Shown piece after piece: positions 35,766 through 47,670 of a stretch of DNA of 64,000 bases. This DNA comes from Amorphophallus konjac (lineage: Eukaryota > Streptophyta > Magnoliopsida > Alismatales > Araceae). Location: contig JAHNEJ010001346.1 in the NCBI GenBank assembly GCA_022559845.1, positions 1-64,000 on the forward strand, given 5' to 3'. The notes beneath the pieces were generated by a model, which saw only the letters and a program-made list of their open reading frames with translations, did not search any database and was not told the origin of the DNA. The translations under genes were made by a program, and so were the position numbers. Within the stretch, counting starts at the first letter, position 1. The number at the start of each line of letters is the position of its first letter.

Positions 35766-36674
35766 TGGGCCGTTGGAGGGCTGAAAGGGGAGTACCGGGC
35801 GAGCTGGGGCTAGTGTGCCGGCGAAGGCGGGGAGAGCGTGCCGGAGAGGGGTTGGGAGTGTGCCGGATAGGCCATGGCAGGGTGTACCGGGCTAAGGGAG
35901 CGGGTGCACCGGCCAAGGAAGTGTGCCAGCTAAGGGTGAAGTTGGAAGCGTACCGGGGAAGGCCAAGGCGGGCAGGTGTGTCGGATGAGGTCCAGACGGG
36001 GCCCACTCCTCTTCCATTCTTATGTCTTTTCCTTTTCTTTTCTCTCTTGATTTTATTCAGCTTGCATGGGTTTCTTCTTTCTTTCTCTTGATTATCTTCT
36101 ATTCTTTCTTCCCTGAGGACGAATGTTCAGGTTGCTTAGTTGTCGTTAGGTCCGGCTCTCTTTGTGTTGATTGCGGTTCCCTTGCCTTGGTTGAAGCGTT
36201 TTACCGTTGTTCATTTCATTGGTTTGTTGCTCCCTTTAGTCTTAACGTGTTATTGTTCCGTTTGTTTGTTGCTTCCTTTTGCCTTTTAACGTATTATCAT
36301 TTTTAGCAAAAATTCAGCAGCATCTCCCCTTGACCCGGATGGTAAGGGAGATACAGGGAACGCGCCCACAGGGAGTGACGGAACCCGACAATTTGGGATG
36401 CGTGCCGAGGGCGACAACACCTTTGATAAAACCTCGGAAAACTCGGAAGAAATGACGGACAGGAGACCTCTCTAGGATTGGCTAGGGGTGCACCGGGCAA
36501 GAACGAGGGACTGGTGACTAGTGTGTCAGCCAGAGAGCCTACAGGGGCTGGAGAGGTGTGCCGAGCTAAGAGAGGCCAGGGTGTGCCGGGCTGAGGGGCA
36601 CAAGGGTAGAAAGGGTGTACCGGCTAGGGAGGCTGTGCCGGTGAAGGGCTGATCTGGGGGTGCCGGGTAGAGGT
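35765..36674 (+). repeat. GTGTGCCG minisatellite, blocks 1 and 2
   Basis: Irregular tandem units of 25-40 bases built on 'gtgtgccggnnaaggg' fill 35765-35990 and 36480-36674, separated by a T-rich non-repeat segment (36010-36310). The second block is interrupted by the LTR element at 36675 and resumes at 42676. Confidence 0.75.
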
Positions 36675-38709
36675 TGATGGGGACATCAACGTCAGCCCGC
36701 TCACATTGTGTTGCATCTACGTCCTTTTATATGTGTATGTATACCCTTGTGATATATGGGTACACAATAGTAGGTCTTAGTGGGTTTATTTGCAAAAGGC
36801 CATTGGGTATTTTTGCAAAAGTGCTTGTAGGCCCTGCAGGGGCCCCCTCCCTCCTCCTTATTGGTCCACTTGGACTCCCGGGCCCAAGGTGGCTGGTCCA
36901 TGGTCCAACCTTGGACTTGGACCTAGATTTAATTAAAGAAGACAATTCCAACTTGCCTTCTTAAAGGGGGGGGGGGGGCGAACCATGTATTATATTGGGG
37001 TTTATTGTGGTTGTTCAAACCACATCCCAGCCCTTCACTCATCAACCCTTGATCCAAGGGTCTAGAATTAGTTAGAGACCTAGACTATATAATGTTGTAT
37101 TTTCATGAGAAATTCAATGGAAAAATCAGAATTTTTGTGAGTGTTCAAGGAGCTTGGTGCGCCCCTCTCTCCTCCCTTGCTGTTCTTCCTTCCCCAACCC
37201 CAGATCTAGAGTGGATTCTATCTCCTTCCTCCCCTCTCAACCTCCGGTGATCGTTTGTGCCGCCGCCGCCGCCGTTCGTGCCGCCTTCGAGCCGCCCGGG
37301 ATCGTCTTCAGTTTTCTGTCCTGCTGGACAGAGGTGCAGTTCGTGAATTCCTGAAGCCAGCCACGAGCTCAGATCGATTTGAAATTTTGAGGGTTGGTTC
37401 CTATCTTCTAGCCCATTCTCCACAAAAAAAATCAGGTTCAAAATCCACCGTTTCATATTTTTACCTTTTCGTTCATCTCTCAATCTCAGATCTGTTCTGT
37501 CACTGTCTACAGTGACAGTAGCCCTGAGTTTCATGTCTTAGGTCCACCTTTTGATTTATTTTGGTTCGCCCAATTTTACTGGAGGTTACACCCATCCACC
37601 CCTTCATCCACAATTTTTCTCAATTTTTGGTTCGTCCATTTCATATTTTCTAAAAATCATTCTCAGTCCCAGCTATAGTACTTTCAGTCAGATCCCAGAT
37701 CCGACCTTCGTCCAGTAAACAAATCACAGAAAATCATAGACACATCCAAACTTGTCCAAACCAATTTTGCCATCTTCCCAGCTCAATTTCCAACAACTTT
37801 GGTGAAGAACACAACCCCAGATTCGAAAGTCTCCCTCACGGTCAAAGGCAATCCACAGTCAAGTTCTCTGCAGGTCTGAGTCTTCGGTTACTGTACAACA
37901 GGAGATTGAAAATTCCATAAGTCAAGATCCGAGCAGATCCAGGCCAGATCTTTGGGCCTAGGTTGAAGAACTTCAAGCTAGCTTTCCAACGGCACCAGTC
38001 TCGTGTCTATCCGACATCGGGGCTGATCGCAGCGCCCATTCTCGCCGGAGCGCGCGCCGAAATACAGAACCGGCAGATTTCCGATCGGGTTTTCCGACCG
38101 GTGCCGAACGGAGCCGCCGGGCCTCCGGCCGGCGAACCAGCGTGCCGCCATCCCAAGGAGCGACCCTCCGGGCATCCACCACTACAGCGGTGCCACCGGG
38201 TCCCACACGGCCCCTCCGGACAGCACGTGGGCCCCACCGTCACGTGTTCGGGTGTTGCCGAATCAACGCGAGAAGCCGCCCGTCAACCCGAATTCGGTCC
38301 TCCCGGACCCCATTGTGTAGCCCTTTACCTCCCTGCGTGGAGTGGGCAGCGAGTTGCATTTCTGTAATATCCGTGTATAATTGTTCCGGGAGTACGACTT
38401 CGGCCGGGTCCGTCTTCCCCACGCCGAGCGCGTGGAGGTATCGTCTTCGCTCCTACACTTGGCATTTCGCTTATTTCATATATGCTTGTTTATGCCGCTG
38501 CTAGAGAGCATGATAGGGTAACTAGCTCGCTTTCTATTTATATCACCGCTGCTGCGAGAGAGAGCGTTACCGTCCCGTGACCCGATCCGGGCACAAGTGA
38601 GAGCCGACCACCCTAGCTCACAGCCGGTTTCTCAACCGCGCACGTCCGACGCTTCCCTCGTTAAGGGACGATCGCGAGCTTGTCGTGTCCGTGGTCCCGT
38701 CCCGCATCA
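36675..38709 (+). repeat. 5' LTR of the non-autonomous element
   Basis: TATA-like 'ctatataatg' at 37085-37094. A GC-rich segment at 38010-38330 is open in several frames but is part of both LTRs and has no domain. Nearly identical to the 3' LTR outside about 37440-37840. Confidence 0.92.
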
Positions 38710-38712
38710 ATT

Positions 38713-38724
38713 TGGTATCAGAGC
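38713..38724 (+). other. tRNA-iMet primer-binding site
   Basis: TGGTATCAGAGC begins three bases after the 5' LTR. It is complementary to the 3' end of initiator tRNA-Met. Confidence 0.9.
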
Positions 38725-39095
38725 GAGTTTGAGTCTAGGGTGTCAAGAAAAAAAAAAGAGTGTCATGTACGTCTAGTCATTAGTCATTGTCTAAGTCGTG
38801 TTTAGGGTCATCATTGTTTTAAAACAAACAAAAAAAGTGTCTTTTTGCATCGCATCCCTTTACTCGGTATATCAAAAGGTGTTGTCCGAACGTTAGGCTA
38901 CGCCTATCGGGAAGGCCGCACACTTGCGCGAGTGATCTTCGGATCGCTTATCTCCGCCACGTACCGAGTCTTGGTTGTGTCTAGGTTGTCGTCGAGTCAC
39001 ATTCCAACTTTGCATTACTTAGGGTCGTGTCTAGTGTTTTGTCCAAATGGCCTTGCATATCCATTCCTAGGGGACCCAACCCCATCTTGGCCACC

Positions 39096-40178
39096 ATGGC
39101 CACATCCCGAGCCTATAGTCCAGATGAAGTGGGCGCAATGTTCCAAGCCATGCTGGGAAAAGTGCAAAGGTTTAGTACAAGCCTAGATCGGTTTAGTACT
39201 AGCCTAGATCGGTATATCGGGGTAGATTGGTTGTTCCCGGAACCACCCCAAGGACCCCTTCACCATGAGAAGGACATTCCTTCCTCACCCATGAGAGCTC
39301 CAATGTCATCACTCTCTATTTCCGAGCTTGATTCGGAACTATCCCATTTGGAGCCACCAAGGCCCGAGCCACCCGTGTTTCTTACGGGAACACTTTACAT
39401 AGCCGAGCCACTTTTTAGTTGGCTCAAGGATGGCTTGGTCCCACATCCCTTTCCATCCATGGACCCCATCCTACCTTTAGTGCCGGTCAACTCCTTCCAT
39501 ACCACATTTCGATCTAGTCACCATGTTGACACGTTGGACGATCTTGTCATGGGATTAGATTCGCAATGGAAGTTGACGCACCTACTGGCCCGAGGCTTTG
39601 ACCAACCCGCTAGTCTCAGCTTCGCCCATCCGGCCTTCGGGTCCATTACCTCCGAGTGCACCGTGGGTTGTATCACCACGGAGGTTCTTCTACTTCTCCC
39701 GCTACCGGACGAGCCCGAATTCATACACTTTTGTCCGAGGGAGGAATCATACTTCTTGCCTACGATCCCTGTCCCACCCGTTACAATTCAAGAAGGTGAC
39801 TACCCACACCTTCAAAACTTCTACATGTGGGACCGTGACTTGTGGGAACCCACCACAAGGGGTCATACCTTCTTTGACCCTTTTGACCCCTTCACTATTA
39901 GGCTTCCCGAGTTACCACCCGTACTCCCCTTCTTCAAGGAAGCCCACTTTTATGCCCCTTCCCCTCGGGATGGGCCATCTACATCCACCAATCCCGACCC
40001 ACCTACACCCGGCCCTTCTAAACCACCCGAGTCGCCCACATTCGAAAAGCCGTCCACGCATAACCACACCCGACGTATAGGTGTTCCCCATGCCATCCAT
40101 TCCCAGTTGCACAACATGCATGCATGGCACATATTCGGGTGTCCTGGTCCGCCGTCACCCATGTACGGGTCGGACTAA
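39096..40178 (+). CDS. Unknown protein of the non-autonomous LTR element
   Basis: An open frame of 360 residues from the ATG at 39096, which has an excellent plant context (CCACCATGGCC); an in-frame start codon at 39027 would add 23 residues. The protein has a short direct repeat (RFSTSLD twice, residues about 26-39), a middle part with several Trp/Phe/Pro-rich segments (HFCPREESYFLP, FYMWDRDLWEP), and a Pro/Ser/Thr-rich C-terminus. No zinc knuckle, protease, RT, integrase, signal peptide or membrane span was seen. It is the only long intact frame in the whole insertion stack. It may be a diverged gag-like packaging protein or unrelated cargo; I do not recognise the family. Confidence 0.6.
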   Translation: MATSRAYSPDEVGAMFQAMLGKVQRFSTSLDRFSTSLDRYIGVDWLFPEPPQGPLHHEKDIPSSPMRAPMSSLSISELDSELSHLEPPRPEPPVFLTGTLYIAEPLFSWLKDGLVPHPFPSMDPILPLVPVNSFHTTFRSSHHVDTLDDLVMGLDSQWKLTHLLARGFDQPASLSFAHPAFGSITSECTVGCITTEVLLLLPLPDEPEFIHFCPREESYFLPTIPVPPVTIQEGDYPHLQNFYMWDRDLWEPTTRGHTFFDPFDPFTIRLPELPPVLPFFKEAHFYAPSPRDGPSTSTNPDPPTPGPSKPPESPTFEKPSTHNHTRRIGVPHAIHSQLHNMHAWHIFGCPGPPSPMYGSD

Positions 40179-40652
40179 CATTAGGTGTGTCTAGGGTCAT
40201 AGTTGAGTCAGTGTGTTTTCTTGTGTGGTTTGTTTTATGTGGTGTGTTTTGAGTCGAGTGTTTGTGTGGTTTGCATACGTGTGTTAGTGCATGGTGAGTC
40301 TGCATGTGTCGTGTGTAAGCTCGTTGTCGTTCTCTTGTGAGTGTGAAGCGAGTCGACTCACTGATGAGTATGGGATCGGTTTTACTTCTATACCCGATCA
40401 GTCACCTATAGGACTCAGCGGTGATTCCTAGTGAGTTTTCGAGCTGTTTCCTTCCTTTTGAGAGTGCCCCTTCGGAGTGACCACCTTTAGCCATAGCAGT
40501 TCGCATATCGAGTATATATGGAATGAGCAGGTGCCGATCACTTGGAGTGGAGCATATCTGCGCTACTTGGTTCGGTGACGGATCCGCCGGCGCTATTCGA
40601 GCAGCAGCACCCCTTACTCGACGGGGTCGAGTTCCTCCCGCCCGGGGAGAAT
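40179..40652 (+). other. 3' untranslated interior and purine tract
   Basis: No coding sequence. 'cccggggagaat' directly before the 3' LTR is the only candidate polypurine tract and is short. Confidence 0.5.
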
Positions 40653-42675
40653 TGATGGGGACATCAACGTCAGCCCGCTCACATTGTGTTGCATCTACGT
40701 CCTTTTATATGTGTATGTATACCCTTGTGATATATGGGTACACAATAGTAGGTCTTAGTGGGTTTATTTGCAAAAGGCCATTGGGTATTTTTGCAAAAGT
40801 GCATGTAGGCCCTGCAGGGGCCCCCTCCCTCCTCCTTATTGGTCCACTTGGACTCCCGGGCCCAAGGTGGCTGGTCCATGGTCCAACCTTGGACTTGGAC
40901 CTAGATTTAATTAAAGAAGACAATTCCAACTTGCCTTCTTAAAGGGGGGGGCGAACCATGTATTATATTGGGGTTTATTGTGGTTGTTCAAACCACATCC
41001 CAGCCCTTCACTCATCAACCCTTGATCCAAGGGTCTAGAATTAGTTAGAGACCTAGACTATATAATGTTGTATTTTCATGAGAAATTCAATGGAAAAAAT
41101 CAGAATTTTGTGAGTGTTCAAGGAGCTTGGTGCGCCCCTCTCTCCTCCCTTGCTGTTCTTCCTTCCCCAACCCCAGATCTAGAGCGGATTCTATCTCCTT
41201 CCTCCCCTCTCAACCTCCGGTGATCGTTTGTGCCGCCGCCGCCGCCGTTCGTGCCGCCTTCGAGCCGCCGGGATCGTCTTCGGTTTTCTGTCCTGCTGGA
41301 CAGAGGTGCAGTTCGTGAATTCCTGAAGCCAGCCACGAGCTCAGATCGATTTGAAATTTTGAGGGTTGGTTCCTATCTTCTAGCCCATTCTCCACAAAAA
41401 AATCAGGTTCAAAAGCCACCGTTTCATATCTTTACCATTTCGTTCAACTCTCAATCTCAGATCTGTTCTGTCACTGTCTACAGTGACAGTAGCCCTGAGT
41501 TCTCCACCTTCGACCACCTTTTGATTTTTTTTAGACCTCCAATTTTACTGGGTGTTCTTCCATCGTCCCCTACCACCACAATTTTTCTCAATTTTGATCA
41601 TCCATCTACCTATTTTCTAAAAATCATGTCTAGTCCGAGCTACAGTACTTTTAGTCAGATCCCAGATCCGACCTTCGTCCAGTAAACAAATCACAGAAAA
41701 TCATAGACACATCCAAACTTGTCCAAACCAATTTTGCGATCTTCCCAACTCAATTTCCAACAACTTTGCTGAAGAACACAACCCAGATTCGAACGTCTAC
41801 CTCGCGGTCAAAGGCAATCCACAGTCAAGTTCTCTGCAGGTCTGAGTCTTCGGTTACTGTACAACAGGAGATTGAAAATTCCATAAGTCAAGATCCGAGC
41901 AGATCCAGGCCAGATCTTTGGGCCTAGGTTGAAGAACTTCAAGCTAGCTTTCCAACGGCGCCAGTCTCGTGTCGATCCGACATCGGGGCTGATCGCAGCG
42001 CCCATTCTCGCCGGAGCGCGCGCCGAAATACAGAACCGGCAGATTTCAGATCGGGTTTTCCGACCGGTGCCGAACGGAGCCGCCGGGCCTCCGGCCGGCG
42101 AACCAGCGTGCCGCCATCCCAAGGAGCGACCCTCCGGGCATCCACCACTACAGCGGTGCCACCGGGTCCCACACGGCCCCTCCGGACAGCACGTGGGCCC
42201 CACCGTCACGTGTTCGGGTGTTGCCGAATCAACGCGAGAAGCCGCCCGTCAACCCGAATTCGGTCCTCCCGGACCCCATTGTGTAGCCCTTTACCTCCCT
42301 GCGTGGAGTGGGCAGCGAGTTGCATTTCTGTAATATCCGTGTATAATTGTTCCGGGAGTACGACTTCGGCCGGGTCCGTCTTCCCCACGCCGAGCGCGTG
42401 GAGGTATCGTCTTCGCTTCTACACTTGGCATTTCGCTTATTTCATATATGCTTGTTTATGCCGCTGCTAGAGAGCATGATAGGGTAACTAGCTCGCTTTC
42501 TATTTGTATCACCGCTGCTGCGAGAGTGAGCGTTACCGTCCCGTGACCCGATCCGGGCACAAGTGAGAGCCGACCACCCTAGCTCACAGCCGGTTTCTCA
42601 ACCGCGCACGTCCGACGCTTCCCTCGTTAAGGGACGATCGCGAGCTTGTCGTGTCCGTGGTCCCGTCCCGCATCA
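40653..42675 (+). repeat. 3' LTR of the non-autonomous element
   Basis: TG...CA ends and TATA-like box as in the 5' LTR. Differences from the 5' LTR are single bases and homopolymer lengths, except for a cluster of dense changes around 41500-41620. Confidence 0.92.
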
Positions 42676-44170
42676 GAGGTCAAGGTGTGCCGCTGAGGGG
42701 TAAATGGGGGCTGTACCGGGCTGAGTGTGCCGGGCTGAGAATCAGAGGTGCGCCGGCCAAAGGGAAGGGGGTTGTACCAGGCAAGAACAAGAGGATGGAG
42801 GCTGAGGGTTGGCCAGGTAAGTTGGGGCTGGAGAAGGGAGGAAGGCCAATGGTGGTGTTGGTGGTTGGGTGTTCAAAAGAAGAGAAAGGCCTCTCCCTTC
42901 AGACAAATGGCCAAGGGTGAAGGCGAGGGATCCCATGAAACGGGCCATGACAGGGGGGAAGAAGGCCCACACTGGGGACCAAACCATCGGAAGGAAGAGG
43001 AAGAAGGGTTCAAACACACACATCCGGGCATGAATCAAACACGGTAGCAAGAAATCCAAGAAGGGGGGAAATTTCCATTCATGAAGAGAAAAGGCCATAA
43101 TCGGCCATGTACACTTCAAAACACCGGGGTAGAAGATACAACAGTGGGAGGAAGGAGAAGGGAAAGGGGAATAAGGAAAGGGAGGAGCTGGGATCGAGCT
43201 GGGGCGACGGCTCCCTGCTCTTCCCCACTCCCCCTGCTACATCTCTCTTTCTCTCTCTCCCCCTTACTCTCCCTTCTTGGTGGTCGTCGGAGGAGGGGGG
43301 GACCTCCTTCTTCTTCTCTTCTTCTTCTTCTCTCAGCCTCTGTCTCCTTCTCTGTGGGTGTGCTTCCTATCGGTCGTCCTCCTCGGAGGAGGGGAAGACG
43401 AGGCTTTGTACTCCCGGTGGCGGGAGTCTTCGAACGCGAACGGCGGCCGCGGGAAATGACGGGCATTAATGGGGATTTGATTTTCTCCGTCCCCGTTGGC
43501 AGAGGAGTAGCCTGGGTGCCCTCTTCTCCGGGCGACACCTCGGACAGCCCACTGCGCGCCAAGGATCTCTAGGGCGTGGGCATAAGATCTCGTCTGCCGG
43601 ACGCACCGGGTAAGGGCGTTCAGGGCGTGCCGCTGAGGAGCCAGCAGGCTGTGCCGCTGGGAGACTGGAGAAGTGTGCCGCCGAGGGGCTGGCGACATGT
43701 GCCGCTGGAGGAGCTTGCAGGCATGCCGCTGAAGGCTTCTACATGGCGTGCCGTTGAAGGGGCTAGCAACGTGTGTCGGTGAAGACACCCAAACTGGGTG
43801 TGCCGGTGAAGCGCCCTGGCTGAGTGTGCCGGCGGAGCGCCAGGGGAGTGTGCCGTTGAACGGGCGCGGGAGCGTGCCGCTGAGCGGGAGGCCGGGGTGT
43901 GCCGTTGAAGGGCCACCAGGGTGTGCCGCTGGGGAGGGCACCACGGGCGTGCCGTGGAAGGCAGGCCAGGGGGGCGTACCGTTGAAGGGCCACAGGGTGT
44001 GCCGGCCAGGGCTTCACGGCGGGTGTGCCGCTGGGGCCTCAACGCAGGTGTGCCGCTGAGGGCACCCAGGACGGGGGTGTGCCGTTGAGGGCCACCAGGG
44101 TGTGTGCCGCTGGGGGTGCTAGCGGGTGTGCCGCTGAAAGGGCACGAGGGTGTGCCGTTGGAGGGCGCCA
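42676..44170 (+). repeat. GTGTGCCG minisatellite, continuation and block 3
   Basis: 42676-42790 continues the block interrupted by the LTR element. 43600-44170 is the purest part: about 20 units of 25-35 bases with 'gtgtgccg(c/t)tga(a/g)ggg'. Between them, 42800-43590 is GC-rich, non-repetitive and without a recognised gene. Open frames up to 203 codons on both strands arise from the repeat. Confidence 0.75.
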
Positions 44171-45180
44171 TGGGTGTTTCCTTTTCTTCTTTTCTTCTTC
44201 TATCTTCTTTTCTCTTTTCTTTTCTTCTTTGTTCCCCTACACGTAAACATGGGGTGAGAATTTTTTAGTGTCCACATATACATATGAATCATATATCAGG
44301 AAATTAATTACATTGATATTATATGCAAAATATTTTCATATGTAATCACATTGTACGGCAATGTATCATGATGTGCATCCCATGTACAAAAAACATGTAA
44401 ATGTAATTTCGTTATAACATAGATACAATCAAAATTAGTGTAAATATTTTATCATCAATATACATATCAAAATGTAAGGGGGTCTAACATATCACGAAAT
44501 AAGTAAGAAAATCACGAGGGGCTCGCCGCATCGCGGATTAACTACAAAATAGATAAATGGTTATGAGTAATTTCACTTCAAAGTTAAACATGACAATCTG
44601 AACTTAGAACTAAAAGAATGATAATTTACATACATATTTTGTAAGCCATAGAATATGACTTCCGACAGCATGTCTAATTTTCTTCCTATTCTGATCTTTT
44701 ATGACACGTGGAGAACCGGACTTGTTTTCATAGACAAAAGAAATTTCACAACATACTCTTCCAATTTGTCATCCCATGACGACTTTATCTTTATCAATGC
44801 TCATCACAAGTCCGATCCTCACATCCTCTCCATCTAAATCTAACATTTTCACTCTCTTCTGCTATAAGTATGATAATTTATTGGACAATATAAAATTAGA
44901 ACATTATTTTGAGAAGCATTCAAAATATGAAATATCTACTACTTTGTATGAAATTAGGACAGTAAGATCAGCCTTCTTCCATTTCTTCATTCACGAATCT
45001 CAAAAGAAGAAGACCAAATAGAAGGACATATACTTTTGTTTAATTGGAATGTCCTCCTTCTAGCAGGTGGGAGGCTAATTTATTTCGATATTTATGTTAT
45101 AGACCTCAAAAATATTAGTATCAAAGTTCATAGTATATCAAAATAAGCACTCCAATCAAACAGGGCCTTCAGTAATGACC
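44171..45180. other. CACTA interior, AT-rich, unassigned
   Basis: After a (CTTTT)-rich patch the sequence is AT-rich and ordinary. Two forward frames of 60 and 81 codons (44655-45021) have no family resemblance. It may be intronic or intergenic DNA carried with the RLP24 fragment. Confidence 0.4.
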
Positions 45181-46740
45181 TGGACACCGGTACAGGTTGA
45201 AACTTTTGTTATTCTTTTCTGCATCAGTTTGGTGGATCTTGGATTATGTCAATTTATATAAAACTGGAGTATTTGAAACTGAAGGAACTTCTATTTACCA
45301 TATGCTCTTCTTCCTACCTTTGCTTTTCCATTTTGGCCTGCACTCTATACTTTCACTTGTAATTCTGTTGTTGCATCGGTCCATCCTTTGTCTAGCAACA
45401 TGGCATTTGTACCAAATGACATGAAATGGGTTTTATATCTTTCACCTTGCAAGTTCAGTTTTAAGGTGTGAAATGAGCATAATTACTGAAAAGTGGAGAA
45501 AATTTTAGTACTGAGACCTTATCACAATTCAGAAGTCAAATGTCTTCCTCAATTTTCAAGGTTGCCAACACATGATGGATATAATCACTAAGGCATACAT
45601 CATTATATTCTTATCATTGGTTTGTTTGGCATCTTCAAGTTTCGTTTATAGTTATTCTTTAACGAGCATATTCTTTCTGCAAATATTCCGATTTTGCAGA
45701 TCCAAATGCTATAAGAATTTTCAGATGAAGAGAAATCCTCGCAAGGTGAAATGGACAAAGGCATACAGGCGATTGCATGGAAAAGATATGACAAATGTAC
45801 GTAAAGGATATTTCTTTTCTCTTTATTGTTACTCTACTTCCAGTTTTTTTCTGCATTTTGAGGTTCTTATCTGAACATCAATATTAAAGCTACAACTTTC
45901 TTTGTTCTTCTCTTAGGACTCAACCTTTGAGTTTGAAAGGAAGCGAAATAGACCTGAGAGATATGATAGAAATGTTGCAGAAGGCGCATTGCAGGCTATC
46001 AAGAAGATTGATAAAATCAGCGTGGCTAGGGAAGCTAGACACCATGCGACGAGCTTTCTTTGCAACTGTTTCCTTTCCATTTGGTTCTTTTATTTGAGAA
46101 ATTGTATGATTTTTCCTCTTCTTCATATGGTGAGCCATACTAATTTTGGGGTATTTCACAGGATGAAAGGCAAGAAAGAAATTGAGCAGAAGGCAGCAAT
46201 GAAGGAGCTGGAACAGAGCATCCACATGGTCAAAGCACCTCTTGCCCTGCAACAGGAGCCATCACTCACCCTTCCAAAGACCGAACTGTCCGTCTCTCAA
46301 CCGCTCGCAGAGGAGAATCGTATGGAGTGAAGATGGTTGTTTGCAGGGAGAAACAATGTAAAGTTTTGGTGCATCAATTTTGCGTTAAAATTCACGGTGT
46401 TTCTCAGAGTATGCAGCATGGATTGTGGATATGCCCTTCAAATTTCGAATGTCATCTTTCAAGGTTTCTTCTTGTTGTACTGTTGTTCACTTGATGCACA
46501 AATGTATAATCCTACTCCTTTGTAGGTTGGTTTTACCTTCTCTGGACATTTAACTGCAGGCCGCTTCCAGTTTGTCACACATACAACTTTAAATGGATGT
46601 TTGTGTTGGCATCTATTGAATTTTTTGTGGTTCACGTTCTGTTTAAGAGTTACAACCCCATAGGGCATTGAATTCTCAAGGTTTTTTTTCTATACTTTTC
46701 TTTAAACACAAAAACTAGCGGGTAATATTGCTTTAAATGG
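45181..46740 (+). pseudogene. RLP24: Captured partial RLP24 (ribosomal-protein-L24-like) gene with introns
   Basis: RLP24 is the L24e-related 60S assembly factor of the nucleolus. Exon 2 (45683-45796) encodes [27 protein letters not shown] and LHGKDMTN, then a good donor GTACGT. Exon 3 starts after TTCTCTTAG at 45917 with [20 protein letters not shown]. The last exon starts after TTTCACAG at 46162 with [27 protein letters not shown] and the stop at 46328-46330. Exon 1, with the first half of the zinc ribbon and the start codon, is missing. The acceptor before exon 2 reads CAA instead of CAG, and no clean GT donor is visible at the end of exon 3 (expected near 46050). Retained introns show a DNA-level capture, not a retrocopy. 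It lies inside the CACTA element and is probably non-functional. Confidence 0.88.
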
Positions 46741-47670
46741 AAGGGACTTAATTTGTTGTTAGTGAAACTTGCCTTAGTTGATGTAGAGGTCAGTATGATG
46801 TGTTTTTCATCAATATTTGAAGAACATTCTTGTGCCCATTTTTGGAGTTACCACCGCCGCGGATGGTGCTGCTGCTGCTGCTTATCGCCATGGCTGCTGC
46901 TGCCGTCCCTGTTGCAGCCCACCACTGCACGCCCGCCGACATTAGCCCCCACCGCCTGCTCGCTCGCCCTCTGCCACTGTGCCACACGCCGCTGTCCCCG
47001 GCGCCGTTCGCTCACTCCGCCTGCCGTGGAGCCGCCGGCGCTGCCCTCCTCGTCCCTGTCTGTGCTTGTGTCGCCGTCACCCTCCATCGCGGCCGCCGCC
47101 TTGTCCCATCGGCGTCGTCGTTGTGCTTGTGACAGGAGGGGAGGAAGAGAAAGAGGTGAGGCAAAGGGAGAGACGAGGGAGAGGGTGATCGGGGGAGAGA
47201 TCGTGAGAGAGAGGGGAGAGAATGCGAAAGAAGAAGAGGGGGGCTCCGGGGGGTTTAGGGCATAGGAGGGATTTTTTTTTCTTTTTTCTCCCTTTTATTT
47301 TTTCTTCCTTTTTATTTTCTTTTTCTATCTTCCTTCCTTTCTTTCACAATAATGGGTTAAAATCCCAATTAATCCAAAATGCCATTTAAAACTCGCTCAT
47401 CTCGCTCAATGTGTCACAAAAAATTCAGAAAACTCGATATTCGCTATTTGGACTTTGAAAGTCTATTATTTGCGATCCAAGGTTCACGGATATTATAAAG
47501 GTGGAGTAAAAAAGGGGAGAGAGATATCATGAAGGAGAGAGGAAATAAGGTTCAGAGTGACTAGGATTGGGTATCACAAAGGAGGGAAAATAACCTCACT
47601 TTTTGTGTAGGCGTGCGGGACTATTTGCTCTCTTGGCGCCAAAAACCCTTACTGTTATTCCTGCCACATT
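46741..47670 (+). other. GC-rich segment inside the CACTA element
   Basis: 46850-47140 is CG-rich with (GCT)n/(CCG)n codon-like runs, followed by a purine-rich (GAGA)n stretch to 47250 and a T-rich tract. Frames of 170 and 100 codons have Cys/Pro/Ser-rich products without a domain. It may be a second captured gene piece, for example a leader exon, but the donor is unknown. Confidence 0.4.

Larger units (their letters stand above)
36675..42675 (+). mobile_element. Non-autonomous LTR retrotransposon, 6.0 kb
   Basis: LTRs of 2,035 and 2,023 bases (TGATGGGGACATC...GTCCCGCATCA) flank a 1.94-kb interior. The perfect duplication GAGGT lies at 36670-36674 and 42676-42680. A tRNA-iMet primer site TGGTATCAGAGC starts at 38713. 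The interior encodes one protein with no gag, protease, RT or integrase motif, so replication must have depended on another element's enzymes. The near-identical LTRs make it the youngest layer of the stack. Confidence 0.93.

Noticed and set aside
37963..38504. Several open frames of 60-134 codons repeated at 41929-42470
   Set aside because: They are part of the GC-rich half of both LTRs of the non-autonomous element and are duplicated for that reason.
43333..44171. Reverse frames of 148-203 codons and forward frames over the minisatellite
   Set aside because: The repeat period keeps several frames open at once; the products are repeats of GTP/HxxP type with no domain.
45181..46740. Functional RLP24 gene
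   Set aside because: The first exon is absent, one acceptor reads CAA and a donor is not visible, and it lies inside a transposon.
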